Shown: positions 8,736 through 16,551 of the stretch, one piece after another
How the letters are laid out: the number at the start of each line of letters is the position of its first letter
Position numbering within the stretch: the first letter of the stretch is position 1
From: Thiothrix nivea DSM 5205
GTDB lineage: Bacteria; Pseudomonadota; Gammaproteobacteria; Thiotrichales; Thiotrichaceae
Assembly (NCBI RefSeq): GCF_000260135.1
Contig: NZ_JH651384.1
Span: 1,429,693-1,493,692 of the forward strand
DNA length: 64,000 nucleotides
Reading direction: 5' to 3'
The notes under the pieces: generated by a model
The model's database searches: none
Seen by the model: the letters and a program-made list of their open reading frames with translations, nothing else
Told to the model about the DNA's origin: nothing
Position numbers and translations under genes: made by a program

Positions 8736-10863
8736 GAGATGGCTTCCGGCTTCTGTTTTTGTTCTGTTTATTGTAACCAGCCAGCTAGTAGCCTTCCACT
8801 TGTTGCTGACACAGCCGTGGACAGGTTTGCGTTTACAACCCGACCCCGAATCAGGCTTCCTGCGGGTTACAACAGTGATAAGCGGCTCACCCGCAGAGGA
8901 AATCATCCAAACAGGCACTATCCTGACTGCATTACAAGGGGAAAACCTGCATATTCCACTAACGACCGATTTACTGATGTTCCCTTTTTTGAGCCATGCT
9001 CCGGCAAAACATACACTGTATCAGGCAGCATTCGATGGCGTGCGACATATTCTGGAACAGGAAGCCCTCCCCATTTTTCAGGGAAGAAACGGGGAACACT
9101 ATGTCATTGCGCCGATGCAAAAGACCCCATTTTCCGCCCTCCCGCCAGACTTCTGGCTTTTCATTGGGCTGTTCACGTTTGTACCCGCAGCCTGCCTGAC
9201 AGTTTGGTGGAATAAACCGCTAACCTGGGAAACAGGGTGCTTATTAATCGCAGGGGCAGCTTATTATGCCTTTTTCCTGGCACTGGCAGTGAGAACATCC
9301 AAAGAAGTTTCCCTGGGTGCATGGGAAAGCAGCATAGCAAATGTACAATGGCTGACATTGTGCGTGTTCATGCTAACGTTATTGCTATTAGCCCTATTAC
9401 ATCCCCACCAACTTCTAAAGCATAGGTTCACCAAGTGGCTATTGTTGGCAACCGCTTGCATAGGACTCAACGCCTTTTTTTCCTGGTTGCCTTTTATCTT
9501 GCATGACAGTTTCATCCTGCAATATCTGGTGTTATTAGCCGGGCTACTGATGGTTGCCCATATGCAGGTACGCAAAACGCTTGGCCAACCACTTGAATAT
9601 GCTGCTGCCAGAATGGAGCAGTTGGCGCTAATGCCTTTATTTTTCATTTTTTTCCTGTTTGCCTTGCCGGTTAGTCTACAGATGACTCCCCTGATCAGTT
9701 ACTGGTTTTTGTATCTGCTCGCCAGTACCGTATTTATCGGCTTGGCTCTCGCCCTCTTGCGTTACCGTTTGCATGACATGGAATATGGCTGGTTCCAGTT
9801 ATGGCTATGGCTATCGGGCGGCAGCATTGTCATTTTGTTTACCATTCTGTTAATTTGGCCCTTTGGATTACCGAATACTTATGCCATGGGAATAGCGATG
9901 GTGTTGGCTGGCTTCTTATATTTCCCGTTAAGAAGCTGGTTATATCAACGTTTACTGCCGCTGGATAATCAAACCCTGAATGAGTTTTTACCCCTGTTCA
10001 GTGCAGCCGTATCACAAGCCAAAACCCAGCAGGCTTTTGACGACAGTCTGGAAGCCGCGCTACGCAAACGTTTTTCCCCCCAGACATTACGTAAATGGCG
10101 GGCAGAACTTGAGGCTGCCGAAGTTACCGAGGGTGGAGTAAGTTTATGGGTTCCGGCAGTACAGCCCGGTTATGCCTACCAGTTGAGCGGTAAGCAGAAC
10201 GCTGCCCGCCTGTTTAGCGGCATAGACATAACAGCCGTGGAATCATTGCACGGTATTGCCCGCATGGCTTTCAACGCCAGCGAAACCCGCCAACAGGCCG
10301 TATTGGCTGAGCGCGAACGTTTGCTGCACGAGATGCGCCACACAATCGGCAAACGCCTGCAAACGCTGGCGGAGGAACTCCCCAAACCGTATCAGCGCGC
10401 AGCCGCCAAGGAAACCCTGCAAACCCTGGATGAAACTGTGCGCCTTTCGCTGCCCAACACCTCGCTGCAATTAACGGATCATCTGGCGAAGTGGGAAACG
10501 GAAACCCGGCAACGAACACAAGCCGCCGGAACCAGCCTGAACTGGCGCGCAGACCGACGCCTTGCCGACAAAGAACTCTCCCCCCGGCAAGCGCTGGAAC
10601 TGATGCAGTTTGTGCGCGAAGCCGTCAGCAATGCGCTCAAACACGCCAACCCGACCTATCTGTTGGTGGATTTCACCCGCAGGGATGAACATATACACAT
10701 ACAAATAAGCCACGACGGTGATATTAAGCCGCCCGAAACCTGGTGCGCGGGAACCGGCTTGCGTAGCATGGAAGCGCGCATCAACGCCCTGAATGGGGAA
10801 TGGGGCATCCAGCCGCTGCCCGACCAGCAAGGCATCAGCATTAACGCCAAGGTTCCACTTTAA
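8710..10863 (+). CDS. PDZ/7TM sensor kinase lacking the phospho-accepting His (kinase 1)
   Basis: 717 residues from the GTG at 8710, which has AGGAG 7 bases upstream; a TTG six bases earlier is too close to it. Order: membrane helix, PDZ-like periplasmic part (QPWTGLRLQPDPESGFL, GSPAEEI), seven or so helices (about 150-410), linker, then a NarL/ComP-type kinase core. The H-box reads LLHEMRHTIG: aligned with its paralogue at 12364 and the family pattern DLHDTIG, the phospho-accepting His is Arg543 and the following Asp is His544. The ATPase domain looks intact: EAVSNALKHA with Asn641, and GTGLRSMEARI (681-691). So it may bind ATP but not autophosphorylate at the normal site. See the finding on complementary kinases. 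Confidence 0.88.
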   Translation: MIDRWLIFKRWLPASVFVLFIVTSQLVAFHLLLTQPWTGLRLQPDPESGFLRVTTVISGSPAEEIIQTGTILTALQGENLHIPLTTDLLMFPFLSHAPAKHTLYQAAFDGVRHILEQEALPIFQGRNGEHYVIAPMQKTPFSALPPDFWLFIGLFTFVPAACLTVWWNKPLTWETGCLLIAGAAYYAFFLALAVRTSKEVSLGAWESSIANVQWLTLCVFMLTLLLLALLHPHQLLKHRFTKWLLLATACIGLNAFFSWLPFILHDSFILQYLVLLAGLLMVAHMQVRKTLGQPLEYAAARMEQLALMPLFFIFFLFALPVSLQMTPLISYWFLYLLASTVFIGLALALLRYRLHDMEYGWFQLWLWLSGGSIVILFTILLIWPFGLPNTYAMGIAMVLAGFLYFPLRSWLYQRLLPLDNQTLNEFLPLFSAAVSQAKTQQAFDDSLEAALRKRFSPQTLRKWRAELEAAEVTEGGVSLWVPAVQPGYAYQLSGKQNAARLFSGIDITAVESLHGIARMAFNASETRQQAVLAERERLLHEMRHTIGKRLQTLAEELPKPYQRAAAKETLQTLDETVRLSLPNTSLQLTDHLAKWETETRQRTQAAGTSLNWRADRRLADKELSPRQALELMQFVREAVSNALKHANPTYLLVDFTRRDEHIHIQISHDGDIKPPETWCAGTGLRSMEARINALNGEWGIQPLPDQQGISINAKVPL

Positions 10864-10907
10864 GCCAGCTATTCAGCACTGTTCCCACGGCAACCCATGC
10901 AAACGTA

Positions 10908-11744
10908 TCAAACCAGAACGTATTTCACGCCAATGCCCGTAATCACAACACCCAACAAGGCCTGCAACCAGCGCTCCCTCGCCAGCCGGTTCAAGCGGGG
11001 GCCAATAATCGCCCCCACAACCCCACCGATAGCCAGCAACACCAGCACGCCATAATCCGGCTCTGCCCCCAGCCGCAAGTAATTTGCCACCGAAACAGAG
11101 CAACCAATCAGGATCGGGATCGCAGCAGTGGCCGGTACAATGTACATCGGCATCCCCAGCAAGGAGGCCATAAAAGGCACCAGCAGAAACCCACCACCCA
11201 CACCAAACATGGCCGCCACCATCGCAATCAGGAACCCCGCCAGTAACGGATGCCAAACTGCGATATGAAACGCCCGCGTTCCGTGACTGAAATCCAGATG
11301 CCCCTTGCGTAGCGAAAACCCATGCACGCCTTGGCTAACAACCGGCTGTTTTGCCGCTGACGGGCGGAACAAGACTTTCCAGAAAATCTGCACGGCAATC
11401 AACACCGCCAACACGCCAAACAAGGGGCGGAACACCTGCATGTCATGCAAATACTGGCTCGAAAACGAGCTACCCAGCCACGCCCCCGCCACGCTGCCAA
11501 CACTCAGCAACAAACCCATGGAAGGCACGCAGGCGGCGCGTTGCCAATAAAGGGGCAAAAAGGTCATCACCATCACCAGCGTCATGATTTGCGCCATCGG
11601 CTTCACCGCGTTCGGGTCAGTCACCCCAACCAGGGTCATCAGGCCAAACGAAGCCAGGATGCCGCCCGCCGCGCCAATGATGGAGAAGACCACGCCCACC
11701 AACAGTCCCCAACCCAATAATAATGCAATGCTTTCAAGCTCCAT
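10908..11744 (-). CDS. Sulfite exporter TauE/SafE family permease
   Basis: Polytopic inner-membrane protein of the TauE/SafE family (278 residues, about eight to nine helices) expected to export sulfite, sulfonates or related organosulfur anions. The two Gly-rich repeats of the family are visible: GVVFSIIGAAGGILASFG near the N-terminus and FGVGGGFLLVPFM in the second half. The start is the ATG at 11744, which has GGGAG 7 bases upstream; an in-frame ATG at 11810 lacks a site and adds a polar leader. It is divergent from the GFA-family gene, with palindromic box 2 between them. Confidence 0.9.
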   Translation of the reverse strand: MELESIALLLGWGLLVGVVFSIIGAAGGILASFGLMTLVGVTDPNAVKPMAQIMTLVMVMTFLPLYWQRAACVPSMGLLLSVGSVAGAWLGSSFSSQYLHDMQVFRPLFGVLAVLIAVQIFWKVLFRPSAAKQPVVSQGVHGFSLRKGHLDFSHGTRAFHIAVWHPLLAGFLIAMVAAMFGVGGGFLLVPFMASLLGMPMYIVPATAAIPILIGCSVSVANYLRLGAEPDYGVLVLLAIGGVVGAIIGPRLNRLARERWLQALLGVVITGIGVKYVLV

Positions 11745-11839
11745 GTGCAGTCTCCCACCGCAGTCTGGCGTTGTTTCCGATACATTTTTCTGTTTATCGG
11801 TGCATGTCACTTATTCTTGATCAGGTGGAAATAATCGCA

Positions 11840-11857
11840 ATGGTACTTAAGTACCAT
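11840..11857. promoter_or_regulatory. Palindromic operator box 2 (perfect)
   Basis: ATGGTACTTAAGTACCAT, a perfect 18-bp palindrome. A consensus -10 TATAAT (11879-11884) begins 22 bases downstream, while the -35 position holds only ATGTTC; the box therefore abuts the -35 site with its centre near -42, as expected for an activator that replaces -35 recognition. On the other strand AAGAAT (11818-11813) sits at the same 22-base distance towards the TauE gene, so the site may act in both directions. Confidence 0.75.
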
Positions 11858-11878
11858 GTTCCATCAGCTATCAGCGTC

Positions 11879-11884
11879 TATAAT
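11879..11884 (+). promoter_or_regulatory. -10 element of the GFA/kinase 2 promoter
   Basis: TATAAT, full match to the sigma-70 -10 consensus, 22 bases after box 2. The transcript would start near 11891 and run through the GFA-family gene and probably into kinase 2. Confidence 0.6.
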
Positions 11885-11918
11885 CAGAAAAACAAGGTAT
11901 TTCAGAGGAGTAACGACC

Positions 11919-12332
11919 ATGCCAAAAATTACCGGGCGCTGCTTGTGCGGTGCAGTCCATTACGAATCCGACGCTGAGCCTGTCATGGTGGCTGCCTGTC
12001 ATTGCACGACTTGCCAGAAAAACACCGGCTCGGCATTTTCCCTCAATGTCGTTATGCCCACTGGTAGTGTCACCATCCATGGCGACAGCCTGAAAACCTA
12101 TGCTGAACAAGCCGATGACGCGGCAGAACCATTCTACCGTTCTTTCTGTACGCAATGTGGCTCACCCATTACAGGCCAAGGGGCAGCCTATCCGGGGATT
12201 ATGTTCATCAAGGCGGGGACGCTGGACGACCCGTCCTGGGTAAAACCGGATATGCATCTCTGGTGTTCAGAAAAACAGCCGTGGCTGCAAATCGTGGATA
12301 CGGGTAAACAATGTCAGGCTGGGCCTGAATAA
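11919..12332 (+). CDS. GFA-family zinc protein (glutathione-dependent formaldehyde-activating-like)
   Basis: 137-residue Mss4-like zinc protein of the GFA family. The Cys-rich signature is complete: CLCGAVHYE, CHCTTCQKNTGSAF and CTQCGSP. Family members bind two zinc ions; a few were proposed to promote glutathione-formaldehyde adduct formation, but most have no known substrate, so the thiol-adduct role is only a possibility. The ATG at 11919 has AGAGGAG 8 bases upstream; the frame is open further but lacks a ribosome site. It lies 31 bases before kinase 2 and shares its promoter, with box 2 at -42. Confidence 0.9.
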   Translation: MPKITGRCLCGAVHYESDAEPVMVAACHCTTCQKNTGSAFSLNVVMPTGSVTIHGDSLKTYAEQADDAAEPFYRSFCTQCGSPITGQGAAYPGIMFIKAGTLDDPSWVKPDMHLWCSEKQPWLQIVDTGKQCQAGPE

Positions 12333-12363
12333 CGCCTTTCCGCTATGCCTTTCAAGTTTCGCA

Positions 12364-14472
12364 GTGCAAGGCGCAAGCTATAAGGTGATTGAGAACGCAG
12401 CCCATCAATGGCCGGGCAAGCCCGCACTTTCCCCCGCCAACATCATGTTACTCACCCTGCTGTTCATCCTGCTATTGCAGGCAGTGGCAGCCTACATCTT
12501 TACCCATCAACCCTGGACTGGGCTGAGGCTGGAACCTGACCCACATTCCGGCTTTTTGCGCGTTACTTCCGTTGCCGAAGATTCACCGGCTGAAGGCATC
12601 ATCCCGCCGGGTACACTGTTAGCCACCCTGCAAACCGCCGAAAGGCAAATCCCCCTGACGCCCTTCGCACTGATTGATCTGCGGGAACTCAACAACCACA
12701 ACATTTATGCCGACAGCATACGCTTGCAACAGCAATTACATGCTGCCGTGAAGTTTGGCGAACCTCTACGCTTTGCAAGCGACAGCGGCAATGTATTTGC
12801 CGTTGAGCCCAGGGAAACCATGCCGGTTCGGGCCATACCCACCTACTATTGGGTGTTATGGTCACTTGGGTGTGTCGGTTTGTTGATTTGCTCGCTGGTC
12901 TGGAGCTACCAGCCTTTCCGTTTGGAGGCGTTATTCCTATTCATTACCAGCGTTGGTTATTACGGGTTTTCGATCACGCACAACATCCTCAGTAACCGGG
13001 AATTGTTCATGGCTGCGGATGTATTGGACGGTTTGAATTTTGGCGCGGTATTATTCACACACTATTTCATCTTTGGCATGTTCATGCTTCAGGTTTCCTA
13101 CCCGGTCAGGCTATTTCCGCTGCGGCTGTTATATGTAGTCGCCTTGCTGGATGTGCTGTTATCCGTGAATTATTACCTCAAAATCATTGAGCTGCCGTTG
13201 CATATTTTCTTTCTGCAATACGTCCCGTTTTTCATGGTGGCGTTGGGGTTTACGGTGTGGCAGTGGCGGGCTTCCAAAGGGCATCCGCTCAACCGTGTTG
13301 CCCTGTTGCTGTTACAGATTTCCATTATGTTCCCCAGCCTGATTGCGGTAGTGTTTTACGCCATCCCCCTGATCATGGGGAAAACACCCCTACTTAGCCA
13401 TACAATGGTCATACAGGTGATGTCGCCCATTATTTTCATCGGCTGGGCAGGTGCCGTTTTGCGTTACCGGCTGTTTGAAATTGAATACTGGTGGTTCAAA
13501 TCCTGGCTGTGGCTGCTGGGCGGAGCCTTGGTTATCCTGCTGGATGTAGTGCTCGTCACCCTGTTTTATACGCCGCAGGTGTACGCGCTGGGTTTGTCGG
13601 TGGTACTGGCCGGTTTCCTGTATTTTCCGCTGCGCCAGTGGCTGCTGGGCAAGCTGATGCCGCTGGATAGCCAGTCGGTGCAGGATTTTCTGCCGACCTT
13701 CGGTAACCTGATGTCAGGGGCGGCATCCGGCGAAGAGTTTGAGCTGCGCTGGCAGGCGGTCTTGCAAAAGCGCTTCCGCCCACTGCATCTGGATGCCCAG
13801 CCTGATGTACTGAAGCACCCCATGCTGGCGGAAAACGGTTTGCACCTGAGCGTACCCGCCCTGGATAACGCGGGAAGTTACCGCCTGACCGGCAAGCAGA
13901 TGGCCGCCCACCTGTTCAGCAAGGCCGATGTGCATACGGTCGCTTCCCTGCTCGACATTGCCCGCATTGCCAGCAACGCCAGCGCCACACGTAAACAGGC
14001 CGTGCTGGCCGAACGCCGCCGGGTAATGCACGACTTGCACGACACCATCGGCGCGCGCCTGCTCAGCCTTTCCCATGACATCACCAGCCCACAGCACCGC
14101 AAGGCCACGCAGGATACCTTGCAGCTGCTGCGTGACATGATCCACCTGACCCTGCAAAAAACGCCCTACCGGCTGGAGGAACACTTGGCCGACTGGCGGG
14201 CGGATACCGTGGAGCAGACCGAAGCGGTGGATGCACAGTTGCGCTGGCAAACGGAACCGCAAGTAGAATCCCTGGCTCTGCCCCCCAGCCAGCTAATTGA
14301 GTTGATGCTGTTTGTGCGTGAAACCGTGGATGCGTTTTTGCAACAACCCGACATCCAGTCCCTGGATATTGCGTTTCGACTGGAAAGCGACGCATTACTG
14401 GCCGACATTTCCATTAACAACCAGCCGTTGACGGCAAAAAATCTGACGCTTGCCCTAACTGGCCAAGCATGA
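12364..14472 (+). CDS. PDZ/7TM sensor kinase with degenerate ATPase domain (kinase 2)
   Basis: 702 residues, clear paralogue of kinase 1 over its whole length (shared HQPWTGLRLEPDPHSGFLRV, seven-helix region, linker and dimerisation helices). The H-box is canonical: RRVMHDLHDTIG with His559. The ATPase domain is not: the N-box that should read EAVxNALKHA is RETVDAFLQQP, with Ala657 in place of the Mg-binding Asn, and the protein ends without any G-rich lid. It should therefore accept phosphate but not bind ATP. The GTG at 12364 has no clear ribosome site; GTG 12385 in the same frame is an alternative. It follows the GFA gene by 31 bases. Confidence 0.87.
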   Translation: MQGASYKVIENAAHQWPGKPALSPANIMLLTLLFILLLQAVAAYIFTHQPWTGLRLEPDPHSGFLRVTSVAEDSPAEGIIPPGTLLATLQTAERQIPLTPFALIDLRELNNHNIYADSIRLQQQLHAAVKFGEPLRFASDSGNVFAVEPRETMPVRAIPTYYWVLWSLGCVGLLICSLVWSYQPFRLEALFLFITSVGYYGFSITHNILSNRELFMAADVLDGLNFGAVLFTHYFIFGMFMLQVSYPVRLFPLRLLYVVALLDVLLSVNYYLKIIELPLHIFFLQYVPFFMVALGFTVWQWRASKGHPLNRVALLLLQISIMFPSLIAVVFYAIPLIMGKTPLLSHTMVIQVMSPIIFIGWAGAVLRYRLFEIEYWWFKSWLWLLGGALVILLDVVLVTLFYTPQVYALGLSVVLAGFLYFPLRQWLLGKLMPLDSQSVQDFLPTFGNLMSGAASGEEFELRWQAVLQKRFRPLHLDAQPDVLKHPMLAENGLHLSVPALDNAGSYRLTGKQMAAHLFSKADVHTVASLLDIARIASNASATRKQAVLAERRRVMHDLHDTIGARLLSLSHDITSPQHRKATQDTLQLLRDMIHLTLQKTPYRLEEHLADWRADTVEQTEAVDAQLRWQTEPQVESLALPPSQLIELMLFVRETVDAFLQQPDIQSLDIAFRLESDALLADISINNQPLTAKNLTLALTGQA

Positions 14473-14489
14473 GTTCACGGCTGTAGCGA

Positions 14490-15017
14490 TCAACAATCAT
14501 CCCCTCCCCCGAACACTTCTACCTCTTCCTTCTGCGGTTCCCGGCTATCGATAAAGCGGCTTAACTCCTTTTCTGTCAGCGCCCTTGCCTGTACTGTCAC
14601 CAATTTGCCGTCGGGGTTATAAAACAGGAACGTGGGCGTGCCGACAAAGCCTTTCCCAGCAGCATCAAACAGGTACTGGTTCATTTCCTCCTTGTCGCTG
14701 AGGAGATTGGGAAACCGCAGCTCCTGATCATCAATAAAGCGTTGAGCGTTGGCTTTGCCGCTGACGCCATCCATCGAGATGCCGAAAATACCCACGTCCG
14801 GGTGTTTGGCCTTGAAGTTGACGATGTGCTGGATGCTAAGCTGGCACATGCGGCAGTCTGATGCCCACACCTCGGCCACGCTCCATTTTCCTTTTCCGGT
14901 CAATGACTTGATATTGACTGGCTTGCCATCCATATCCGTCAGGGCGGATGCGGGTGCAGCCAACGTGGCCAAACCCATGAACATCATGCCAAACCAGGCT
15001 GTCTGGATGCGTTTCAT
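14490..15017 (-). CDS. Periplasmic thioredoxin-fold protein (TlpA-like)
   Basis: 175 residues with a Sec signal peptide (about residues 1-25, cleavage near ASA) and an AhpC-TSA/TlpA-type thioredoxin fold. The redox motif is CRMC in WASDCRMCQLS rather than the usual W-C-x-x-C-K/R, and the cis-Pro motif VGTPTFLF is present. The protein ends in an acidic tail with a terminal Cys (GGGDDC). Likely a thiol-disulfide oxidoreductase of periplasmic proteins or sulfur compounds. It is convergent with kinase 2 (17-base gap) and has a partial copy of the palindrome 60 bases upstream of its start. Confidence 0.88.
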   Translation of the reverse strand: MKRIQTAWFGMMFMGLATLAAPASALTDMDGKPVNIKSLTGKGKWSVAEVWASDCRMCQLSIQHIVNFKAKHPDVGIFGISMDGVSGKANAQRFIDDQELRFPNLLSDKEEMNQYLFDAAGKGFVGTPTFLFYNPDGKLVTVQARALTEKELSRFIDSREPQKEEVEVFGGGDDC

Positions 15018-15077
15018 ACCTGAGTCTCCTGTATTGCTGTGATGGCTGACAGCTTAGAGCAGATAGCATCCCTTTCA

Positions 15078-15095
15078 ATGGTACGTTCGTATGAC
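15078..15095 (-). promoter_or_regulatory. Partial palindromic operator, box 3
   Basis: ATGGTACGTTCGTATGAC: one arm is identical to boxes 1 and 2 (7 of 7), the other keeps 4 of 7 including GTA. On the minus strand a -10-like TAAGCT (15056-15051) starts 22 bases away, again the same spacing, and the box is 60 bases from the start codon of the thioredoxin-like gene. The shared geometry supports it despite the weaker match. Confidence 0.45.
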
Positions 15096-15238
15096 TTGCA
15101 ACGCCGGAATCACGCAAACGGCTTTTTTCACCCAAAAGGGTGAGGCCGACGTGACAACCCTGAACGTATAATCGGGATATAAAAACCAGGCATCACTTGC
15201 GTTGCAGTTAGGGGATTTCCCTGAAAGATTCCCCCGCA

Positions 15239-15865
15239 ATGGCTACACTTGTCTTATCGACAAGCGGAGTCCCTATCCCCATGCCCCCCGAACCCCAAAC
15301 AGCTAACCCGATCCTGAGTGAATCCCAGATAGCCGACCTGAAACTGGCGGCCTCGAAAATGTCTGGCAGCACCCGCCGTGCGTTCCAGGCGGACATGAGC
15401 CGGAAATATTGTGCAGGCAACGCCCGCCAGACTGAAAGGTGTTTTGGCTGGGGTCGGGAGGGGGTGCAGTTGGGTTTGGAGGAACAGCGCAGCGGCATGG
15501 TTTGCGTGGGTGCGCAGGCGGCGTATTGTGGCCAGAAGCGCTGGGAGGAAACCCAGCCGGAAGCGGCAGCCGCCTTGCTGGCGCTGGCGGAAGCACATAG
15601 CCAGCAAGACCCGACATTCCGCAGCAGCATCGCCTACACCCGCCTGACGGCGGCGGAAGCCATCCGGCAGTTACAGGCCATGGGGTTCAGCGGTGGACAA
15701 GTGCCCGCCCCCAGCACCATGGCGCGGATACTCAACCGGAATGGCTACCGCCTGCGCAAGGTGGAGAAAGCCAAGCCGCAAAAAAAATTCCAGAAACCGA
15801 CGCCATCTTCGCCAATATCCAGGCCAACGATGGGCAGTTTGCCGATGGGGCGGTCAAACGCCTGA
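15239..15865 (+). CDS. ISAzo13-family transposase, N-terminal frame
   Basis: First part of the transposase, with DNA-binding helix-turn-helix segments (residues about 30-75 and 130-175). The family-like sequence stops at the run of eight A at 15780-15787; after it this frame continues about 26 unrelated residues to a stop. A -1 shift on the A tract joins it to the catalytic part in the next entry, giving one product of about 420 residues, normal for the family. The start could be the ATG at 15239 or the later in-frame ATG near 15281. Confidence 0.8.
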   Translation: MATLVLSTSGVPIPMPPEPQTANPILSESQIADLKLAASKMSGSTRRAFQADMSRKYCAGNARQTERCFGWGREGVQLGLEEQRSGMVCVGAQAAYCGQKRWEETQPEAAAALLALAEAHSQQDPTFRSSIAYTRLTAAEAIRQLQAMGFSGGQVPAPSTMARILNRNGYRLRKVEKAKPQKKFQKPTPSSPISRPTMGSLPMGRSNA

Positions 15866-16506
15866 GCATGGACTGCAAGGCGACCGTCAACATCGGTGAC
15901 TACTCACGGGGCGGGAAAACTCGGGGTGACAATAAAGCCGCAGACCATGAGATGGGCTGCAAAGAGAAATACATCCCTTTTGGCGTACTGGATGAGGACA
16001 GTGGGCAGGTTTACCTGACCTTCGGCAGTTCCAGCAAAACCAGTGACTTCATCGTGGATTCCCTGTGCCGGGTATGGGAACAGATGCCTTCTGCTGACAA
16101 GGACGCCTGCCAGTGCATCCAGATCAAAGCGGACAATGGCCCGGAAAGCAGCGGGATCAGGACGCAATTCCTCAAGCGCATGGTGGAATTCGCCAACCAT
16201 ACCGGTAAGACAGTCCACCTGCTGTACTACCCGCCTTACCACAGCAAGTACAACCCGATTGAACGCTGCTGGGGGATTCTGGAACAACACTGGAACGGCA
16301 CCCAGCTCAAGGATGCCGAAACCCTGCTGGAATGGGCAAAAACCATGACCTGGAAAGGCATCAACCCCATGGTCGAATTCAGCCACAAGGTTTATGAGAA
16401 GGGTGTGACCCTCAGCAAAAAAGCTATGGAGGCTGTTGAGGCGAGGCTGGAAAGAAATGCTGCTTTACCAAAATGGGACATTCTGATTCGCCCTGTTTTT
16501 GGGTAA
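15787..16506 (+). CDS. ISAzo13-family transposase, catalytic frame
   Basis: Catalytic DDE part of the transposase, read in the -1 frame from the A tract (15780-15787); an internal ATG at 15868 could also start it. The DDE motifs are intact: Asp in VNIGDYSRGG, Asp in IKADNGPESSG and Glu in YNPIERCWG. The arrangement suggests either programmed -1 frameshifting or a homopolymer length change that inactivated the element. Confidence 0.8.
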   Translation: MPETDAIFANIQANDGQFADGAVKRLSMDCKATVNIGDYSRGGKTRGDNKAADHEMGCKEKYIPFGVLDEDSGQVYLTFGSSSKTSDFIVDSLCRVWEQMPSADKDACQCIQIKADNGPESSGIRTQFLKRMVEFANHTGKTVHLLYYPPYHSKYNPIERCWGILEQHWNGTQLKDAETLLEWAKTMTWKGINPMVEFSHKVYEKGVTLSKKAMEAVEARLERNAALPKWDILIRPVFG

Positions 16507-16551
16507 TGTCTTTGAGGTAAATCACCTTAGCTGAGTGGATAGGAGTATCGT

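Larger units (their letters stand above)
15210..16527 (+). mobile_element. ISAzo13-like insertion sequence
   Basis: About 1.32 kb bounded by imperfect inverted repeats of roughly 20 bp: GGGGATTTCCCTGAAAGA at the left (from 15210) and GGTGATTTACCTCAAAGA read from the right (16527 inwards), 15 of 18 bases equal. The transposase fills the interior in two overlapping frames. No clear target duplication flanks it. It sits between the thioredoxin-like gene and response regulator RR2, and probably separates RR2 from its original promoter. Confidence 0.8.

Noticed and set aside
15126-15150. Hairpin CACCC-AAAA-GGGTG next to six T as terminator
   Set aside because: The T run precedes the stem on the plus strand and becomes A on the minus strand, so it does not terminate in either direction.
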